A stretch of 64,000 nt of DNA from Nemertoderma westbladi (GCA_032718475.1 JAUCBJ010006375.1:38035-102034), one strand, 5' to 3'; numbered from the stretch's first letter, positions 45,701 through 51,774 are shown. The notes: generated from the sequence alone by a model not told the origin. A program made the numbers and translations.

Positions 45701-46398
45701 TTGTGGAAACATTGACCCGAATGAGAAACAACTCCTGCCAGAAATTAGGGTTCTTTCTCGAAGAATCTTTCCCCTGTAATTTAGTATAAGACAGAAAGTT
45801 TAAACAGCTGATGCATAAGTATCGCTATTATTGTAACTGGGATAGTCATATCTGGTAAACAGACCACGTTAGGTATCGGATTTCACTTTCTAGGAACTGA
45901 ATTGTACATATTGTCCCCCTGTTTTCGAACATGTTGTTACTTATAGTATTTGTTACTCTTAGTTACTGTAAGTTTTTTATTATTAATCTGTCATATGAAA
46001 ATGACATACATATTAATTTGTAGCCAGATAGATAATAGTTAGATCAGCAGAGACGATTACACCATCCATCACTCTACTACCGGGAGATTCTACAGCAATT
46101 ATATCAATAAACAGCGCAGATATGAGAGGGACTCTACGCAATGAAAATACATCCGTCGCCAGGGGAAACTTCAACCTGGTTCTATTGACTTGTTTTGTTA
46201 GAATAACGTGCAACTGTAACCTGCTTGCTTATTTCCCTTCTGCCCTTACAATTGATTACAATTGATTACTGTTAACCCAGTAACCACACATACAACAAAA
46301 TACCAGTACAGGCAGACAGGTAGGCCTACCTTAAAGAATTCTTCGTAAATAAGAGAGAGTTTAGATTTCGGTGGAACTTTCTCCTGGTTTTTATCCAT
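18498..46398 (-). CDS. ARMH3: ARMH3 (C10orf76), eight exons, last exon not found
   Basis: Exons on the minus strand, in order: 46398-46330, 45773-45561, 45250-45050, 42391-42170, 38066-37836, 37619-37317, 36327-36028, 18715-18498. All junctions are phase 0 with GT/AG except the final donor (phase 2). They encode about 585 residues in the order of the roughly 690-residue armadillo-like helical protein ARMH3. Conserved blocks include FDIIDVLIGFDNAEL, NPYIVKLSI, AILLAMYEAVHLNR, CITEDQYACSVLHD and TYGDTFLP. In vertebrates ARMH3 acts at the Golgi and recruits PI4KB. The final exon (about 100 residues of the C-terminal domain) is missing from my reading of 1-18497 on the minus strand. Introns host PSMB1, SNRNP35 and a perilipin-like gene. 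Confidence 0.93.
18716..20766. other. ARMH3 intron 7, repeat-rich part
   Basis: G-runs at 18721-18740 and 19638-19660. Three copies of an approximately 53-bp unit (TGCAAGAACTCAACCACTTAGCCCAAT...) at 19955-20098. An inverted pair TTCATTAAGTTGA/TCAACTTAATGAA at about 20133 and 20203. GCCGACACTGTCGGC-type palindromes at 20268-20345. No gene. Confidence 0.55.
20766..21119. repeat. Left piece of a split interspersed element
   Basis: Reverse-complement match to 32479-32822 (CTTTAAACGAACCTGCCCCT, CAGCTGCTGGTACTCATG, CTCACTCTAACCCAGACAG and others). In the 31.9-32.8 kb copy this piece is joined directly to the piece that here lies at 24845-25364, so 21120-24844 looks like an insertion into the element. 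Confidence 0.7.
21799..21930 (-). pseudogene. LINE ORF2 C-terminal end (3' part of a split copy)
   Basis: The minus strand encodes YQGPTLWNELPTDIKQC followed by TSLPQFKTKIKNYIL and a stop at 21799-21801. This is the typical C-terminal end of CR1/L2-type and related LINE reverse transcriptase ORFs. The upstream part of the same ORF is at 24416-24844, separated by a TIR element. Confidence 0.65.
21951..24401. mobile_element. TIR DNA element inserted in a LINE
   Basis: Ends are inverted repeats of about 39 bp: left GTACCCGGGAAAAAATGTTA, right (reverse complement) GTACCCAGAAAAAAATGTTA, both continuing CCAAGC..A.ATTTGGTAT. It separates two consecutive pieces of one LINE ORF. It contains two tandem copies of an approximately 140-bp unit (22130-22380, CTCAGTTAC.ATGGCAACCGG each) and a dead protein-coding fragment at 22658-23167. 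It may be slightly longer at both sides. Confidence 0.6.
22658..23167 (-). pseudogene. Broken transposon-associated ORF fragment
   Basis: Two minus-strand segments in the same frame: HFNYAKSARLYLQWMLELP...HSVQRSDRY, a TGA stop at 22946-22948, then AGLWTDLIFEQDMMRSIKSR and GGLTRGREITESVRLMW. I recognise this as a conserved family found scattered in invertebrate genomes with mobile elements (NYAR..YL...RRSDR-WAGL-TDL-EQ..MRS.K..GGLTRG). The stop sits where the family has Trp. Function unknown; this copy is inactive. Confidence 0.6.
24416..24844 (-). pseudogene. LINE reverse-transcriptase C-terminal fragment (5' part of the split copy)
   Basis: The minus strand reads LQNKIIRVVSLKSK, then PLFKYLKVLKLQDSYRLQC and HSYPTRNAANYHLPLYKTAL, typical of the region after the RT domain in CR1/L2-like LINEs. 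Upstream sequence to 24844 encodes GLILWGF-like residues with stops. The ORF is interrupted by the element at 21951-24401. Confidence 0.65.
24845..25364. repeat. Right piece of the split interspersed element
   Basis: Inverted match of about 520 bp to 31936-32453 (GTTTGTCTATATGGACGGTC, GACGTTCTGTGCGAGATTGG, GGTTATACATACACACACA). No ORF recognised. Confidence 0.75.
25365..26003. other. Spacer downstream of SNRNP35
   Basis: Includes GGTTGGGGTCT...AGACCCCAACC, a short inverted repeat at 25618-25677. It presumably holds the SNRNP35 3' UTR. No other gene seen. Confidence 0.4.
26004..27353 (-). CDS. SNRNP35: U11/U12 snRNP 35 kDa protein, with an expanded repeat tail
   Basis: 449 residues, single exon. 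The N-terminus matches the minor-spliceosome U11/U12-35K protein: SQYDSLRVG (8-16), an RRM at about 51-127 with RNP2 VFVGRL (53-58) and RNP1 KGYGFVEY (92-99), then the family-specific GWKPRRLGGGFGGLKESGQL and RFGCKDRPFR (134-163). The human protein is about 246 residues with an Arg-rich tail; here residues about 200-449 are Gly-Lys-Asp-Arg repeats (GKDRESGG, KDRGSRGKDR) coded by a 24-nt-like minisatellite. The start is fixed by MDGARFASQYD aligning with the family start. The plus-strand open frames over the tail are shadows. Lies in ARMH3 intron 7, same strand. Confidence 0.93.
   Translation of the reverse strand: MDGARFASQYDSLRVGMSDGSTDHGAHDRAILRAIASRYKPSCRAVGNPNRTVFVGRLAEQTDEESLRAALREFGRINRIRVVRDLVTGFGKGYGFVEYSEERYADRAERRGNGLVLEGRRILVDRERGRTMVGWKPRRLGGGFGGLKESGQLRFGCKDRPFRSLNVQKECVGRGSCGNRDIGGDYGRGNYGGRGRNGLGGGSNGIGRGDWGRVMGGKDRESGGKYRVKDGKVRESSGKDSGGDGKDTGRDGKDKESGGKYRVKDGKDRESSGKDSGGDGKDTGRDGKDRWSRGKDRENGGKDRGTDGKDRKSGGKDSGRDGKDRGSGGKDRGSRGKDRESDGKDRGRDSKYRGSRGKDRERDGKDGGRGGKDMERGGKDGGRDSKDRGGRGKDRERDSKDRGRDGKDMERGGKDGGRDSKDRGGRGKDRERDSKDRERDSKDRGREIS
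27354..28042. other. SNRNP35 upstream region with a 100-bp duplication
   Basis: 27814-27913 and 27914-28003 are tandem copies (GATGTCCTCCAGAAATTTAC...CAGTACCGGTATTAGT). The remainder should contain the SNRNP35 promoter; no element can be assigned. Confidence 0.5.
28052..29220. mobile_element. TIR element made of CTACGCGTAG palindromes
   Basis: Perfect terminal inverted repeats of about 50 bp: GGGTAAATCTTTTCGACC, then CTACGCGTAG repeats, mirrored at the right end as GGTCGAAAAGATTTACCC. It is flanked on both sides by CAGATGTAG (28043-28051 and 29221-29229), a target duplication of 7-9 bp depending on how the G/C at the edges is assigned. Subterminal CTACGCGTAG clusters lie at 28065-28265 and 29030-29210. 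Internally it is AT-rich with no transposase. The TIR length and TSD fit a non-autonomous hAT-like or Mutator-like element. It is inserted in the left arm of the palindrome at 29221-29297. Confidence 0.8.
29221..29297. repeat. Perfect palindrome, 36-bp arms
   Basis: CAGATGTAGGTATAAAGC and continuation to GTACCGGT (29221-29256) is followed by five bases and its exact complement (29262-29297). Outside, GTATGTA on the far side of the 28052-29220 insertion continues the pairing. Confidence 0.9.
29360..29520. promoter_or_regulatory. Cluster of CTTAGATC words upstream of PSMB1
   Basis: The word TTAGATC (or its complement) occurs about eight times between 29360 and 29518, 320-480 bp upstream of the PSMB1 start codon. 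It could be a factor-binding cluster or a decayed tandem repeat; the spacing is irregular. Regulatory role is inferred only. Confidence 0.3.
29838..30578 (+). CDS. PSMB1: Proteasome subunit beta type-1 (beta 6)
   Basis: 246 residues, uninterrupted. A non-catalytic beta-ring subunit of the 20S proteasome. The family blocks are all present: FDPYSLNGGTILGIAG (35-50), ADFALVASDTRL, GFHGDTLTLTKLLAARVKSY, MLSTMLYHRRFFPFYVYNI, VFGYDPVGSYQR, NSAAEREINIGD and a C-terminal LRKD ending. Length is close to the usual 240. The start at MATLLSD is the only upstream Met in frame. A possible AATAAA lies at 30674-30679. The gene is in ARMH3 intron 7 on the opposite strand; it has no introns, unlike the vertebrate gene, so a retrocopy that became (or replaced) the functional gene is possible. 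Confidence 0.96.
   Translation: MATLLSDITSNTKSMRHHYFDHHLSASAGPKQHHFDPYSLNGGTILGIAGADFALVASDTRLCAGYSILSRDVSRLFQYTDQVVLGAGGGFHGDTLTLTKLLAARVKSYKYDHRKDISTEAFANMLSTMLYHRRFFPFYVYNIVAGLDKDGRGAVFGYDPVGSYQRNEYSVAGDGIKLIRPVLDHLVGGNNSAVVQPELTVDRALTIAKDAFNSAAEREINIGDSIDIRVITAAGVTPYLYNLRKD
30579..31935. other. Spacer with two short duplications
   Basis: PSMB1 3' UTR first. A 50-bp unit GAAGCCTTATCAGCCGACCA... is duplicated at 31358-31455, and a 48-bp unit CTGGTGCAAT.AGTACTACTC... at 31747-31838. A GC-richer stretch at 31020-31260 was not identified. Confidence 0.5.
31936..32822. repeat. Complete interspersed element (inverted copy of the split one)
   Basis: About 890 bp. Reverse complement matches 20766-21119 and then 24845-25364 without a gap, so this copy shows the uninterrupted form. 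One end has AGCCAGCCAGCTGGCTGTAAGG-type hairpins. No ORF. It may be a Helitron-like or other non-autonomous element; class not determined. Confidence 0.65.
32823..33055. other. Short spacer with degenerate GGCTAAATT words
   Basis: Contains about ten irregular repeats of GCTAAATT/GGATTTAGAAAAAT. No gene. Confidence 0.4.
33056..35150. repeat. 34-bp satellite with an 841-bp higher-order repeat
   Basis: Unit AGTGTGAAGCAGAACCCCCA + CGGCATCCGCCCCA (34 bp; a variant with inserted GAAC). Since 34 is not a multiple of three and the unit lacks stops on the minus strand, three minus frames are each open for more than 700 codons and encode the same GGCRGGSASHLGRM-type peptides. I treat these as artefacts. 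33300-34140 and 34141-34981 are successive copies of an 841-bp block. Confidence 0.93.
35151..35660. other. AT-rich spacer in ARMH3 intron 7
   Basis: Contains three tandem copies of an ATTAACCATTCCGTTATACAATATAATA unit at 35383-35465. No gene. Confidence 0.5.
35661..36007. repeat. 44-bp tandem repeat, 8 units
   Basis: Unit GCCAAACTTGTCGGCATACT + CTGATACTGTCGGTTTGCGATTTT (44 bp), essentially identical between copies. Open on the minus strand in several frames. It ends 20 bp from the splice donor of ARMH3 exon 7, so it is intronic. Confidence 0.97.
36028..36327 (-). CDS. ARMH3: ARMH3 exon 7
   Basis: 100 codons from TTTCAG|CCAATGAGACAC to CCCAG|GTTGGT. Encodes PMRHRKLSDK, CSVLDLMLEFICSHLMRSFP, RCIRIVHRILVYEKKYRVRL and YPWEQLWAGLIHLLKYLVS. 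The longer open frame only continues because the adjacent tandem repeat has no stops. Confidence 0.95.
36589..37218. mobile_element. Foldback + MITE pair, inverted copy of 17185-17813
   Basis: About 630 bp, reverse-complement match to 17185-17813 including the GTTAAGTAATGTCC hairpin at about 37010-37085. It sits in ARMH3 intron 6. The foldback part is 36589-36740 and the MITE part 36741-37218. Confidence 0.75.
37317..37619 (-). CDS. ARMH3: ARMH3 exon 6
   Basis: 101 codons. Starts at CACCACAG|AGCCACACA, ends TATAGAGCC|GTTAGT. A Ser/Thr/Pro-rich linker (PLSPSSSPSSTATATVTDGG) as in the human protein is followed by NLLATFLRYSS and CITEDQYACSVLHDPN. Confidence 0.93.
37836..38066 (-). CDS. ARMH3: ARMH3 exon 5
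   Basis: 77 codons from TATCCAG|GGTCTGGGT to ACGAAC|GTAAGT. Encodes GLGHVISTVL...ADAILLAMYEAVHLNRHFIS. Confidence 0.93.
38258..38535. mobile_element. Poly-G-ended MITE-like repeat, copy 2
   Basis: Starts with a run of more than 20 G and GACTGGACGCAAATCC; ends GCGTCCAATTTCCCCTCGAG...GCATACAGTA and a C-run. Highly similar to copy 1 at 1560-1803. Lies in ARMH3 intron 4. Confidence 0.65.
38690..38880. repeat. Diverged foldback element
   Basis: ATTTACATCATTGTGTGCAA near 38725 pairs imperfectly with TTGCAAGCAATGATGTATGT near 38845. Related to the element at 17663-17813. Confidence 0.5.
39216..39679. repeat. Inverted repeat, 161-bp arms
   Basis: 39216-39376 (TTCCAGCTTTATATCGCAGT...) is nearly perfectly complementary to 39519-39679, with a 142-bp loop. 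The open frame over the left arm is not a gene. In ARMH3 intron 4. Confidence 0.92.
39680..40290. other. Upstream region of the perilipin-like gene
   Basis: Contains a short CAATA-ATATGACCAATAC triplication at 39850-39905. Presumed promoter and 5' UTR; no element can be named. Confidence 0.4.
40291..41460 (+). CDS. Perilipin-like lipid-droplet protein with acidic tail
   Basis: 389 residues, single exon. I recognise the perilipin (PAT/Lsd) pattern: LRAFPVVSSGIES (14-26) fits the family's LPVVSS...Y block, PLLSRPVAAIDRYTGKQVSR (60-79) with LGHAVPVL (80-87) fits the central block before KLP.L, and VGRGFLGVVESLLTVSETAL (114-133) with DAADG fits the G..LSGVD.VL..SE.LVD segment. A basic amphipathic stretch RLRIHRCVVVIPLTLWVRLL (170-190) follows. 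Residues about 250-389 are strongly acidic (runs of D/E such as DESDIEDEEDPFD), which I do not know in this family. Perilipins coat lipid droplets and control lipolysis. Nested in ARMH3 intron 4, opposite strand. Met4 is an alternative start. Family call fairly strong; subtype unknown. Confidence 0.75.
   Translation: METMINSSCCVGELRAFPVVSSGIESLTHYRRKSHDYWGLNGLLGALGMAVDLGVKVSRPLLSRPVAAIDRYTGKQVSRLGHAVPVLTQSGDCIVATGRTAAEARIRGALRTRVGRGFLGVVESLLTVSETALDAADGARKNGEDKPEQTESDNSDTESGAVPVPRDSIRLRIHRCVVVIPLTLWVRLLRRLYRNLLGLSGVLPPVLPSVLLSDPSLPGRAIRYVQELRLVSAALFVAELTTGRSFRYGEEEPSTPNHDQSDESDIEDEEDPFDLANYNDEDDEDYVPKPEESSGGSEDSIMDDSDYEKELEELQKEAMEFSNMESLRKVMAEQVDDVTHTEHDVEDIGLEDKQDDTEMVDPVAEDIVDPVAGDIEPPDLEGRLNNQLS
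41461..42169. other. 3' region of the perilipin-like gene with a 24-bp repeat
   Basis: After the stop the 3' UTR runs into a tandem repeat (separate entry) and AT-rich sequence down to ARMH3 exon 4. No further gene. Confidence 0.4.
41560..41785. repeat. 24-bp tandem repeat, about 9 units
   Basis: Unit ACTCATTCGTTGTGTAACAC + CTAG with slight length variation. It starts about 100 bp after the perilipin-like stop codon and may be part of its 3' UTR. The minus-strand open frame (RMSLGVTQ repeats) is an artefact. Confidence 0.9.
42170..42391 (-). CDS. ARMH3: ARMH3 exon 4
   Basis: 74 codons from TTTTTAG|GCTGTTGAT to TTAAAT|GTGAGT. Encodes AVDNIGQNGLLEYLMIYNVV, then LEHGFQAVLLLILLINYSKR and NPYIVKLSILD. 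Confidence 0.95.
42546..43905. repeat. 38-bp minisatellite, about 36 units
   Basis: Unit GGTGGAAGCTCATATCGCAG + CTCGGTGCAGCAGACCTT (38 bp), with CACACC, TAGACC and CACCC-deletion variants arranged in recurring blocks. All frames contain open stretches (MVEAHIAARCS-type repeats) that I regard as artefacts. In ARMH3 intron 3. Confidence 0.95.
44031..44155 (+). mobile_element. tRNA-derived SINE
   Basis: An A-box-like TTAGCTCAATTGGTTGAGCG (44035-44054) and B-box-like GGTTCAGCCCC (44080-44090) at tRNA spacing are followed by a non-tRNA tail CCACTGGGGTCGATAAAATG. The anticodon arm does not pair, so it is not a functional tRNA. Confidence 0.7.
44180..44964 (+). pseudogene. Non-LTR retrotransposon RT C-terminus and zinc knuckle
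   Basis: Two consecutive frames: DSNNLNVNTSKTKAMKFRRG, FNYLGVTLT and LWAAIILPAITYGCSVF (post-catalytic RT/thumb region, 44207-44596), then a frame change and LTGHRRRAAALFI...CSLCAKQCTDKHHLNKC (44599-44964), a CCHC-type motif common at LINE C-termini. The catalytic RT motifs are absent, so it is a 5'-truncated, frameshifted copy. It resembles the fragment at 57159-57482. In ARMH3 intron 3. Confidence 0.75.
45050..45250 (-). CDS. ARMH3: ARMH3 exon 3
   Basis: 67 codons from CATATAG|ACGTTAACT to GTGACG|GTAAGT. Encodes TLTVFIRCVHSKRE, FDIIDVLIGFDNAELVMQTL and AFNLMLTIVT. Confidence 0.95.
45561..45773 (-). CDS. ARMH3: ARMH3 exon 2
   Basis: 71 codons from AATTACAG|GGGAAAGAT to ATGCAG|GTGTGT. Encodes GKDSSRKNPNFWQELFLIRV and NINKLFHQCV. 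Confidence 0.95.
46130..46260. repeat. Partial, diverged copy of the poly-G MITE family
   Basis: TCTACGCAATGAAAATACAT..CGCCAGGGG and AACTGTAACCTGCTTGCTTATTTCCCTT match the internal part of the 1560/38258 family in the opposite orientation. Lies in ARMH3 intron 1. Confidence 0.45.
46330..46398 (-). CDS. ARMH3: ARMH3 exon 1 (coding part)
   Basis: 23 codons, MDKNQEKVPPKSKLSLIYEE then FFK, ending AAG|GTAGGC. The start is chosen because it aligns with the KEKVVLMYDEIF region of the human N-terminus; the frame is open further upstream (to 46533), so a longer N-terminus is possible. Confidence 0.85.
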
Positions 46399-47638
46399 TT
46401 CAATGTTTCCCAGAAGAGGCACGGTAGTGCAGTAGTTGGTAGTGTACGCGAGATAATTTTGTCCTATATCTATATCCACTTGTCTGCTTGTAATTGCAAA
46501 TATAAACAATAGGGAATTGTACCTAATCTGCAACTACCAGCACACCACAGCACTAGGCCTACCGTAACGGCGTAACCTACTCTGCTACTGCCGTAACCTA
46601 ACCATAGGCATAACTGAATGATAACGGTACGCTATACCAGTCAGCCAGTACTGCAGTACAAAGCAGCTACAGCACTTAATTACAAGACCATTTGATTAGG
46701 ACAACACTAGGCCTACACAAGTAAAACATTCCGGCAGATACAGTATGCCTTTATTTCACTGAACCTTGCATGTGAGTATATTATAGCACTGTAAGTGATT
46801 TTGTGTCTATTTTGCTAGAAATATTATTGTGATCACACATCGGGGGAGACTTTCGACGCAATAAAAATTAATCCCTCTCCAGGGGAAATTCGACGCAAAA
46901 AGCAGCTGATTACTCAAAAACATAAAACTGTAACCTTTTCTATTGAAATTGAAATTGTTTAATTGACATCAAATAAGGTTAAAGTAAATCTGCATAATCA
47001 AACATTACTGGTAAAAACAAGATAATCCATTATCCAGTAGTTATAAGTTACAAAGAAATTGAGACAGTTAGTTAAGCTATAGTGTAAGTGTTTTGTCAAA
47101 GTGCATTTTTTTTCTAGATGGTGGTCAGAGTGTGACTTTAGTTTATTGTTTTGGTTACAATAAAATGCCACTGTAACCTGCTCCTTTCCCTTAATTGATA
47201 ATATATAAAATTGAGACGAGATATTAATTCACCTAGATGGGATTTACGACCCATGGCGCACTTTTATCATCACAATTTCCATTTCAATCCTACACCTCAC
47301 ATATTTTTGCTGGAGACTATTATATACTGTATAAAGTTAGTTATTCAATGTACTTGGTTGGAGGTTGAAATTAGTCATCCATCATTGCTATTTTGGAATG
47401 GAAGTAGTTCATACATTACTTCTTTAATCATATTTTCACGTAGCTATTCATACAATGACAAAAAGTTCCAGAATATGGTGTATTTATTAAATAATCAATA
47501 ATAAAATAGCCTCGAGCCGTTGTAAAACCATATGCAACATTTGAACGCTCATATCTCAGCTATTCGTCAACGAAATTCAGATTGTGTTAAATATTTGTAA
47601 TCCTTGCAGGGCGAGCGTTCCAGTGGAACCAACAAATA
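46399..47638. other. Intergenic, upstream of ARMH3, with repeats
   Basis: 46845-47200 holds another diverged, inverted copy of the poly-G MITE family (GACGCAATAAAAATTAATCC, CACTGTAACCTGCTCCTTTC). 47240-47370 shares a repeat with 15240-15370. The ARMH3 promoter must lie just right of 46400; nothing specific seen. Confidence 0.45.
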
Positions 47639-48215
47639 TACCTCTGTGTGTGAGTGTATACCTCTGTGTGTGAGTGTATACCTCTGTGTGTGAGTGTATA
47701 GGCCCATAAGGGTCACCCTATACGTGCGTGCAAACAAATGAAATTTGATTATTGGAGGGTAATTTAAATAGGCCTATCTTGTTTTTACCTACTGCCAGGG
47801 CCTTCGTATTACTGTACTGATACTGAATTAACTGTACCGGTACCTACTGCTGTACTAATACCTACTGACAGACTGACCTATTGGATTCCATACAGGACTC
47901 AGGTACTGCAGTATTAGTCTGTATTAGTGTAATAGTATTAGTGTAATACAGTAATATCCAATAAGTCAGTACTGCAGTAGGTACCGGTACAGTTAATTCA
48001 GTAGTAGGTAAAAACAAGATATTTAAATTACCCTCCAATAATCAAATGTCATTTGTGTGCGCACGTAAAGGGTGACCCTTATGGGCCTATACACTCACAC
48101 ACAGAGGTATACACTCACACACAGAGGTATACACTCACACACAGAGGTATACACTCACACACAGAGGTAAACACTCACACACAGAGCTATACACTCACAC
48201 ACAGAGGTAAACACT
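47639..48215. repeat. Foldback element with 20-bp tandem repeats at the arm ends
   Basis: Left outer arm: three TATACCTCTGTGTGTGAGTG units. Right: about six complementary units. Inner arms GGCCCATAAGGGTCACCCT, TTATTGGAGGGTAATTTAAA and GAATTAACTGTACCGGTACC pair with their complements around a centre near 47905. Internally deleted or unequal. Confidence 0.85.
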
Positions 48216-49961
48216 CACATAGACAGCTTTAGCAATTTTTTAGGAATGCACACGCACACGCGAAAGGGTGACCCTTATGGGCTTCCGTAGAAGAATAACT
48301 ACGCTACGGTGGGACTGGTGTAATATCGCCGGAGACATTTTTTTAAACGCATATTTTCCTGGTGCGATGGCCAGTTGCTTTTAAGTTGCACATAATCGAA
48401 TCGAAAGGTAATTTTAATATTGTATACCTTAATAGTAATAGGCTTAATAGTATTTGCGCTAGTGATATTTTTCGCTTTTCCAGTTAACATTATTCCATGT
48501 TGTATAAAACAAGTAATGTGGTTGGAGAAAGCTGCTACTAAGCAGCAACCAATCACGTTAATCCTGTTTAACACAGAGTCAATGACAATGGGATATTGCT
48601 AACAAGAATAAGTTCAGGTTACCATTATTCCAAAGTAATCAGATATTACAGTAATTAAGCTGGCTAGTGTTAGTCATCGAGCAAGCCATATAATACTAGT
48701 GGCGTGCAAGCACGCGGCATGTAAATCTTCAATCGTCACAACACTTATATTAATGAATTAATATACTACAGGAAATACGTTTCCCTCTAATGATTCTAAT
48801 TACACCAATTATTGTAGTACTGTACTACAGTTGAAGGCCTACATTATTACTAAATCATTCACCTGGAATTACAGTAGTAAGAAATTCACATTCGCCCATA
48901 CCTTGCTTGACTGAGAAGCTTGAACTCACACTAATCCACTAATGCTACCCTATGAAGAAATTCAAGTTTCTAAGGGAGTGGAGTTTAGGCAGTAGGGCCT
49001 AAGCAAACAGTATGGGTGTACTAAGTACAATACTCTTGGCAACCTCATTGATTTATACTAATCCTGTGTAGAAAACCATTACATAAGCCATTTTTCATCA
49101 TGAACACCAGCTGTTATTGGTGTTATTTTACCATTGCGTCTATGGCACTTTTCGTTTGTTTCATTTTTTCAAAAAACTAATGACTGTATTTTTCTGAAAA
49201 TTACTTTATACACCCATTCAGACCATACACTACAGGAGGGTAAAAAACAACACAATTGACCGGATAGCTTCGGAGCAATTCGTGTGACAAACAAACAGAC
49301 AAACAGACTCGATTTTCTTACAGAAAGTAAACATGGTACAGTTATAATACCAGGCATAATATATGCAAGAAAAGTAAAAAATACCGTGTAGTATAACTGT
49401 ATAACTTATAAGTGGATTAGTTTAATTACAATGATGTACTGTAATTATAATGAAATATTTATAATTAAGTCTGGTTTAGTAATAAACTTACTATACTTAT
49501 ACAGTATCCCATTGAAGTCCTTTGCCACGTAGTAATAATATTCAATATGGGCAAAATGCAAGTCTCACATATCGGTTCATCACCCCGAAACTCGTGTTGC
49601 GTTTTATTCACACAACTTTTATGATACCGGTACCACTTCGTGCAAACGCTACATCCTATTCAATTGGTCCGAGGTCTGTAGCATTCCCAACACGCGAGTT
49701 AACAAAAAGAACAGAACAGGCAGCATGGAAATGGTTTAGTTTCGCTGACCGTTCTCCTTTAATGAGTTTGTTGTTTGTGCCTCAATAACGCAGCTAGGTT
49801 GTTGTGTACTTCTACTTGTTATAACATAAATTACATTCCACTACTTTTTAATCGTCTCATTACCTGATTACTGCTCCCATGTTTTCGCTTACATGTTTAT
49901 TTAAGTTATATTTCGTTGAGGAACTTTTATTACAATCCGGGAAGGTACAATTATTATAGTT
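48216..49961. other. Intergenic spacer
   Basis: No gene recognised. A GACAAACAAACAGACAAACAG microsatellite lies at about 49287-49310. A second AAAGGGTGACCCTTATGGGC at 48265 repeats the border of the foldback element. The open frame at 49522-49788 has no recognisable product. Confidence 0.4.
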
Positions 49962-50660
49962 TCAGTTTTCACTTTGCAAATCTGATGCGCACTGGTGTTC
50001 CCAAGGGCAGTGGAGAGAGATTTCTGGCGCCCTTGTTATAGTCTTGTTTGGCACGCTGTTGTTGCTGTGGGGTCGTAACTTCAAGCTGGGCGCGCGTGGA
50101 CTGGTGCGTGGCCTTGAAAGCCCGACTGTGGGCAGGTACCCTGGTGTGGATTGGATGTCCAAATAGGATCTCAGCGGGTGAGAGGCCTGTAGCCAGTGGT
50201 GAATTACGGAACTCAAGTAAACCCTCAAGGAATTCGTCCGAGAGTAACTTTACCATCTGTCTTGGTGAGTAAGGCCTTTGTGGCTTTGACTGCCGCCTCG
50301 GCATGGCCATTATAGATTGGGCATATGTGGCCGGGAGGAGGTCACCATATAGATTGACGCCCCATATTTTGAGAAAGGTATTCGTGGCCTCTGCGGTAAA
50401 TTGAGGACCGCCATTAGATCACAGACGTGTTGGGATACCAAAGCGAGTAAAAACATCACGGAGGTGCTTAGTCAGTTAGTTAGGGAAGCAGCATTTGGTG
50501 GTGCTTGGTGCCCAAAAACTTCGGGCCACCCCGAGTAGCGGTCAGCGACTATTAGAAAGTCTTTACCATTGAGTGCGAAGTAGTCCCCAAATATATCCTC
50601 GAATCGAATGGCCTCATTGGTTGGGATTCAGAGATTAGTGGCTCCTTCTGGTGAGCTGGG
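49962..50660 (-). pseudogene. Ty3/gypsy retrotransposon integrase fragment
   Basis: The minus strand, with frame shifts and stops, encodes HLRDVFTRFGIPTR, SNGGPQFTAEATNTFLKIWG (the DGGPQF integrase core region, first residue changed) and LLPATYAQS, then DEFLEGLLEFRNSPLATGLS and PAEILFGH, the usual C-terminal part of Ty3/gypsy integrases. No LTRs seen. Inactive. Lies about 300 bp upstream of AASS. Confidence 0.75.
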
Positions 50661-50955
50661 CGGAACCTAATGCAGAATAACGAGTAATATTCTAATATAA
50701 TTTTACTGTAATATGTCCTACATGGATTATCCTTATTTCTGTAATTTGTTATATTTTTATATAATATATTTTTATTGATTCTGGCGTAATTTAACTAAAC
50801 TAGCAGTACACCCCAGTGCTTGTCAGCTTGTACACTACAGCTGTACAGCACTACCGTCTGACCGTCTACAGGTCTATCTAATATATTTCTGGTAGGCCTA
50901 CCGCTACAGCGCTACCGGTGCCTATTTTCATTTTTGAACAACAACAAAAATAACA
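50661..50955. other. AASS upstream region
   Basis: AT-rich then CA-rich leader ending ACAACAACAAAAATAACA directly before the start codon. Presumed promoter/5' UTR. Confidence 0.35.
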
Positions 50956-51774
50956 ATGATTCTCCAGGGTTGTAAACATCTAATAAAACCCCGCATCCGC
51001 AAACAACGACACTTCCGTTGTTCCAGCTCGGACGCGCCGTCGGTGCTCGCTATCCGACGCGAGGATGGAATCGGGTGGGAGAGACGGGCGCCGTTGGCTC
51101 CCGCCCAAGTCCGCAAGTTAACGGAAGCCGATATAAAAGTTCTCGTCCAGCCGTCGAACAAACGATCCTTCTCTATGAAGGAGTACCAAACAGCGGGGGC
51201 GGCTATTCAAGAAGACATAGGCGAAGCTTCTCTTATTATGGGTGTGAAACAAGTTCCTATCGATAAACTTATTCCTAATAAAACCTACGCCTTTTTCTCG
51301 CACACGATAAAAGCACAAGAACCGAATATGCCGTTGTTAGACGCGATTATAGACCGTGGTATTCGGTTAATCGACTATGAGAGAATGTTGGACGGTACAG
51401 GGAAGCGAGTTGTAGCGTTCGGTAAATGGGCGGGGGTTTCCGGTATGTTTAACATCCTCCACGGGTTGGGGTTGCGACTGCTCGCGTTGGGGCATCACAC
51501 CCCCTTCCTGCACATCGGGTTGGCGCACAACTACCGGGACAGCGCCACCGGTATGCAGGCCATCCGCGACGCCGGCTACGAGATCGCCCTGGGCTACATG
51601 CCCCAGAGCATCGGGCCCTTGACCGTGGTGTTCACGGGCTCTGGTAATGTCTCCCAGGGCGCCCAGGAGGTCTTCCGGGCGTTGCCACATCAGTACGTCG
51701 CCCCAGAGGAGCTGAGGGATGTAGCGTTGCGAGGGGATACCAACAAAATATACGCTACCGTTATTCGTCGCAAG
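50956..51774 (+). CDS. AASS: AASS exon 1
   Basis: 273 codons, ending TCGTCGCAAG|GTGCGT. Presequence and most of the LKR domain. The open frame continues 21 bases into the intron, just short of a poly-G run at 51803-51820. Confidence 0.95.

Noticed and set aside
49522-49788. Plus-strand open frame of 88 codons upstream of the gypsy fragment
   Set aside because: No recognisable family, and composition is like the surrounding non-coding DNA.
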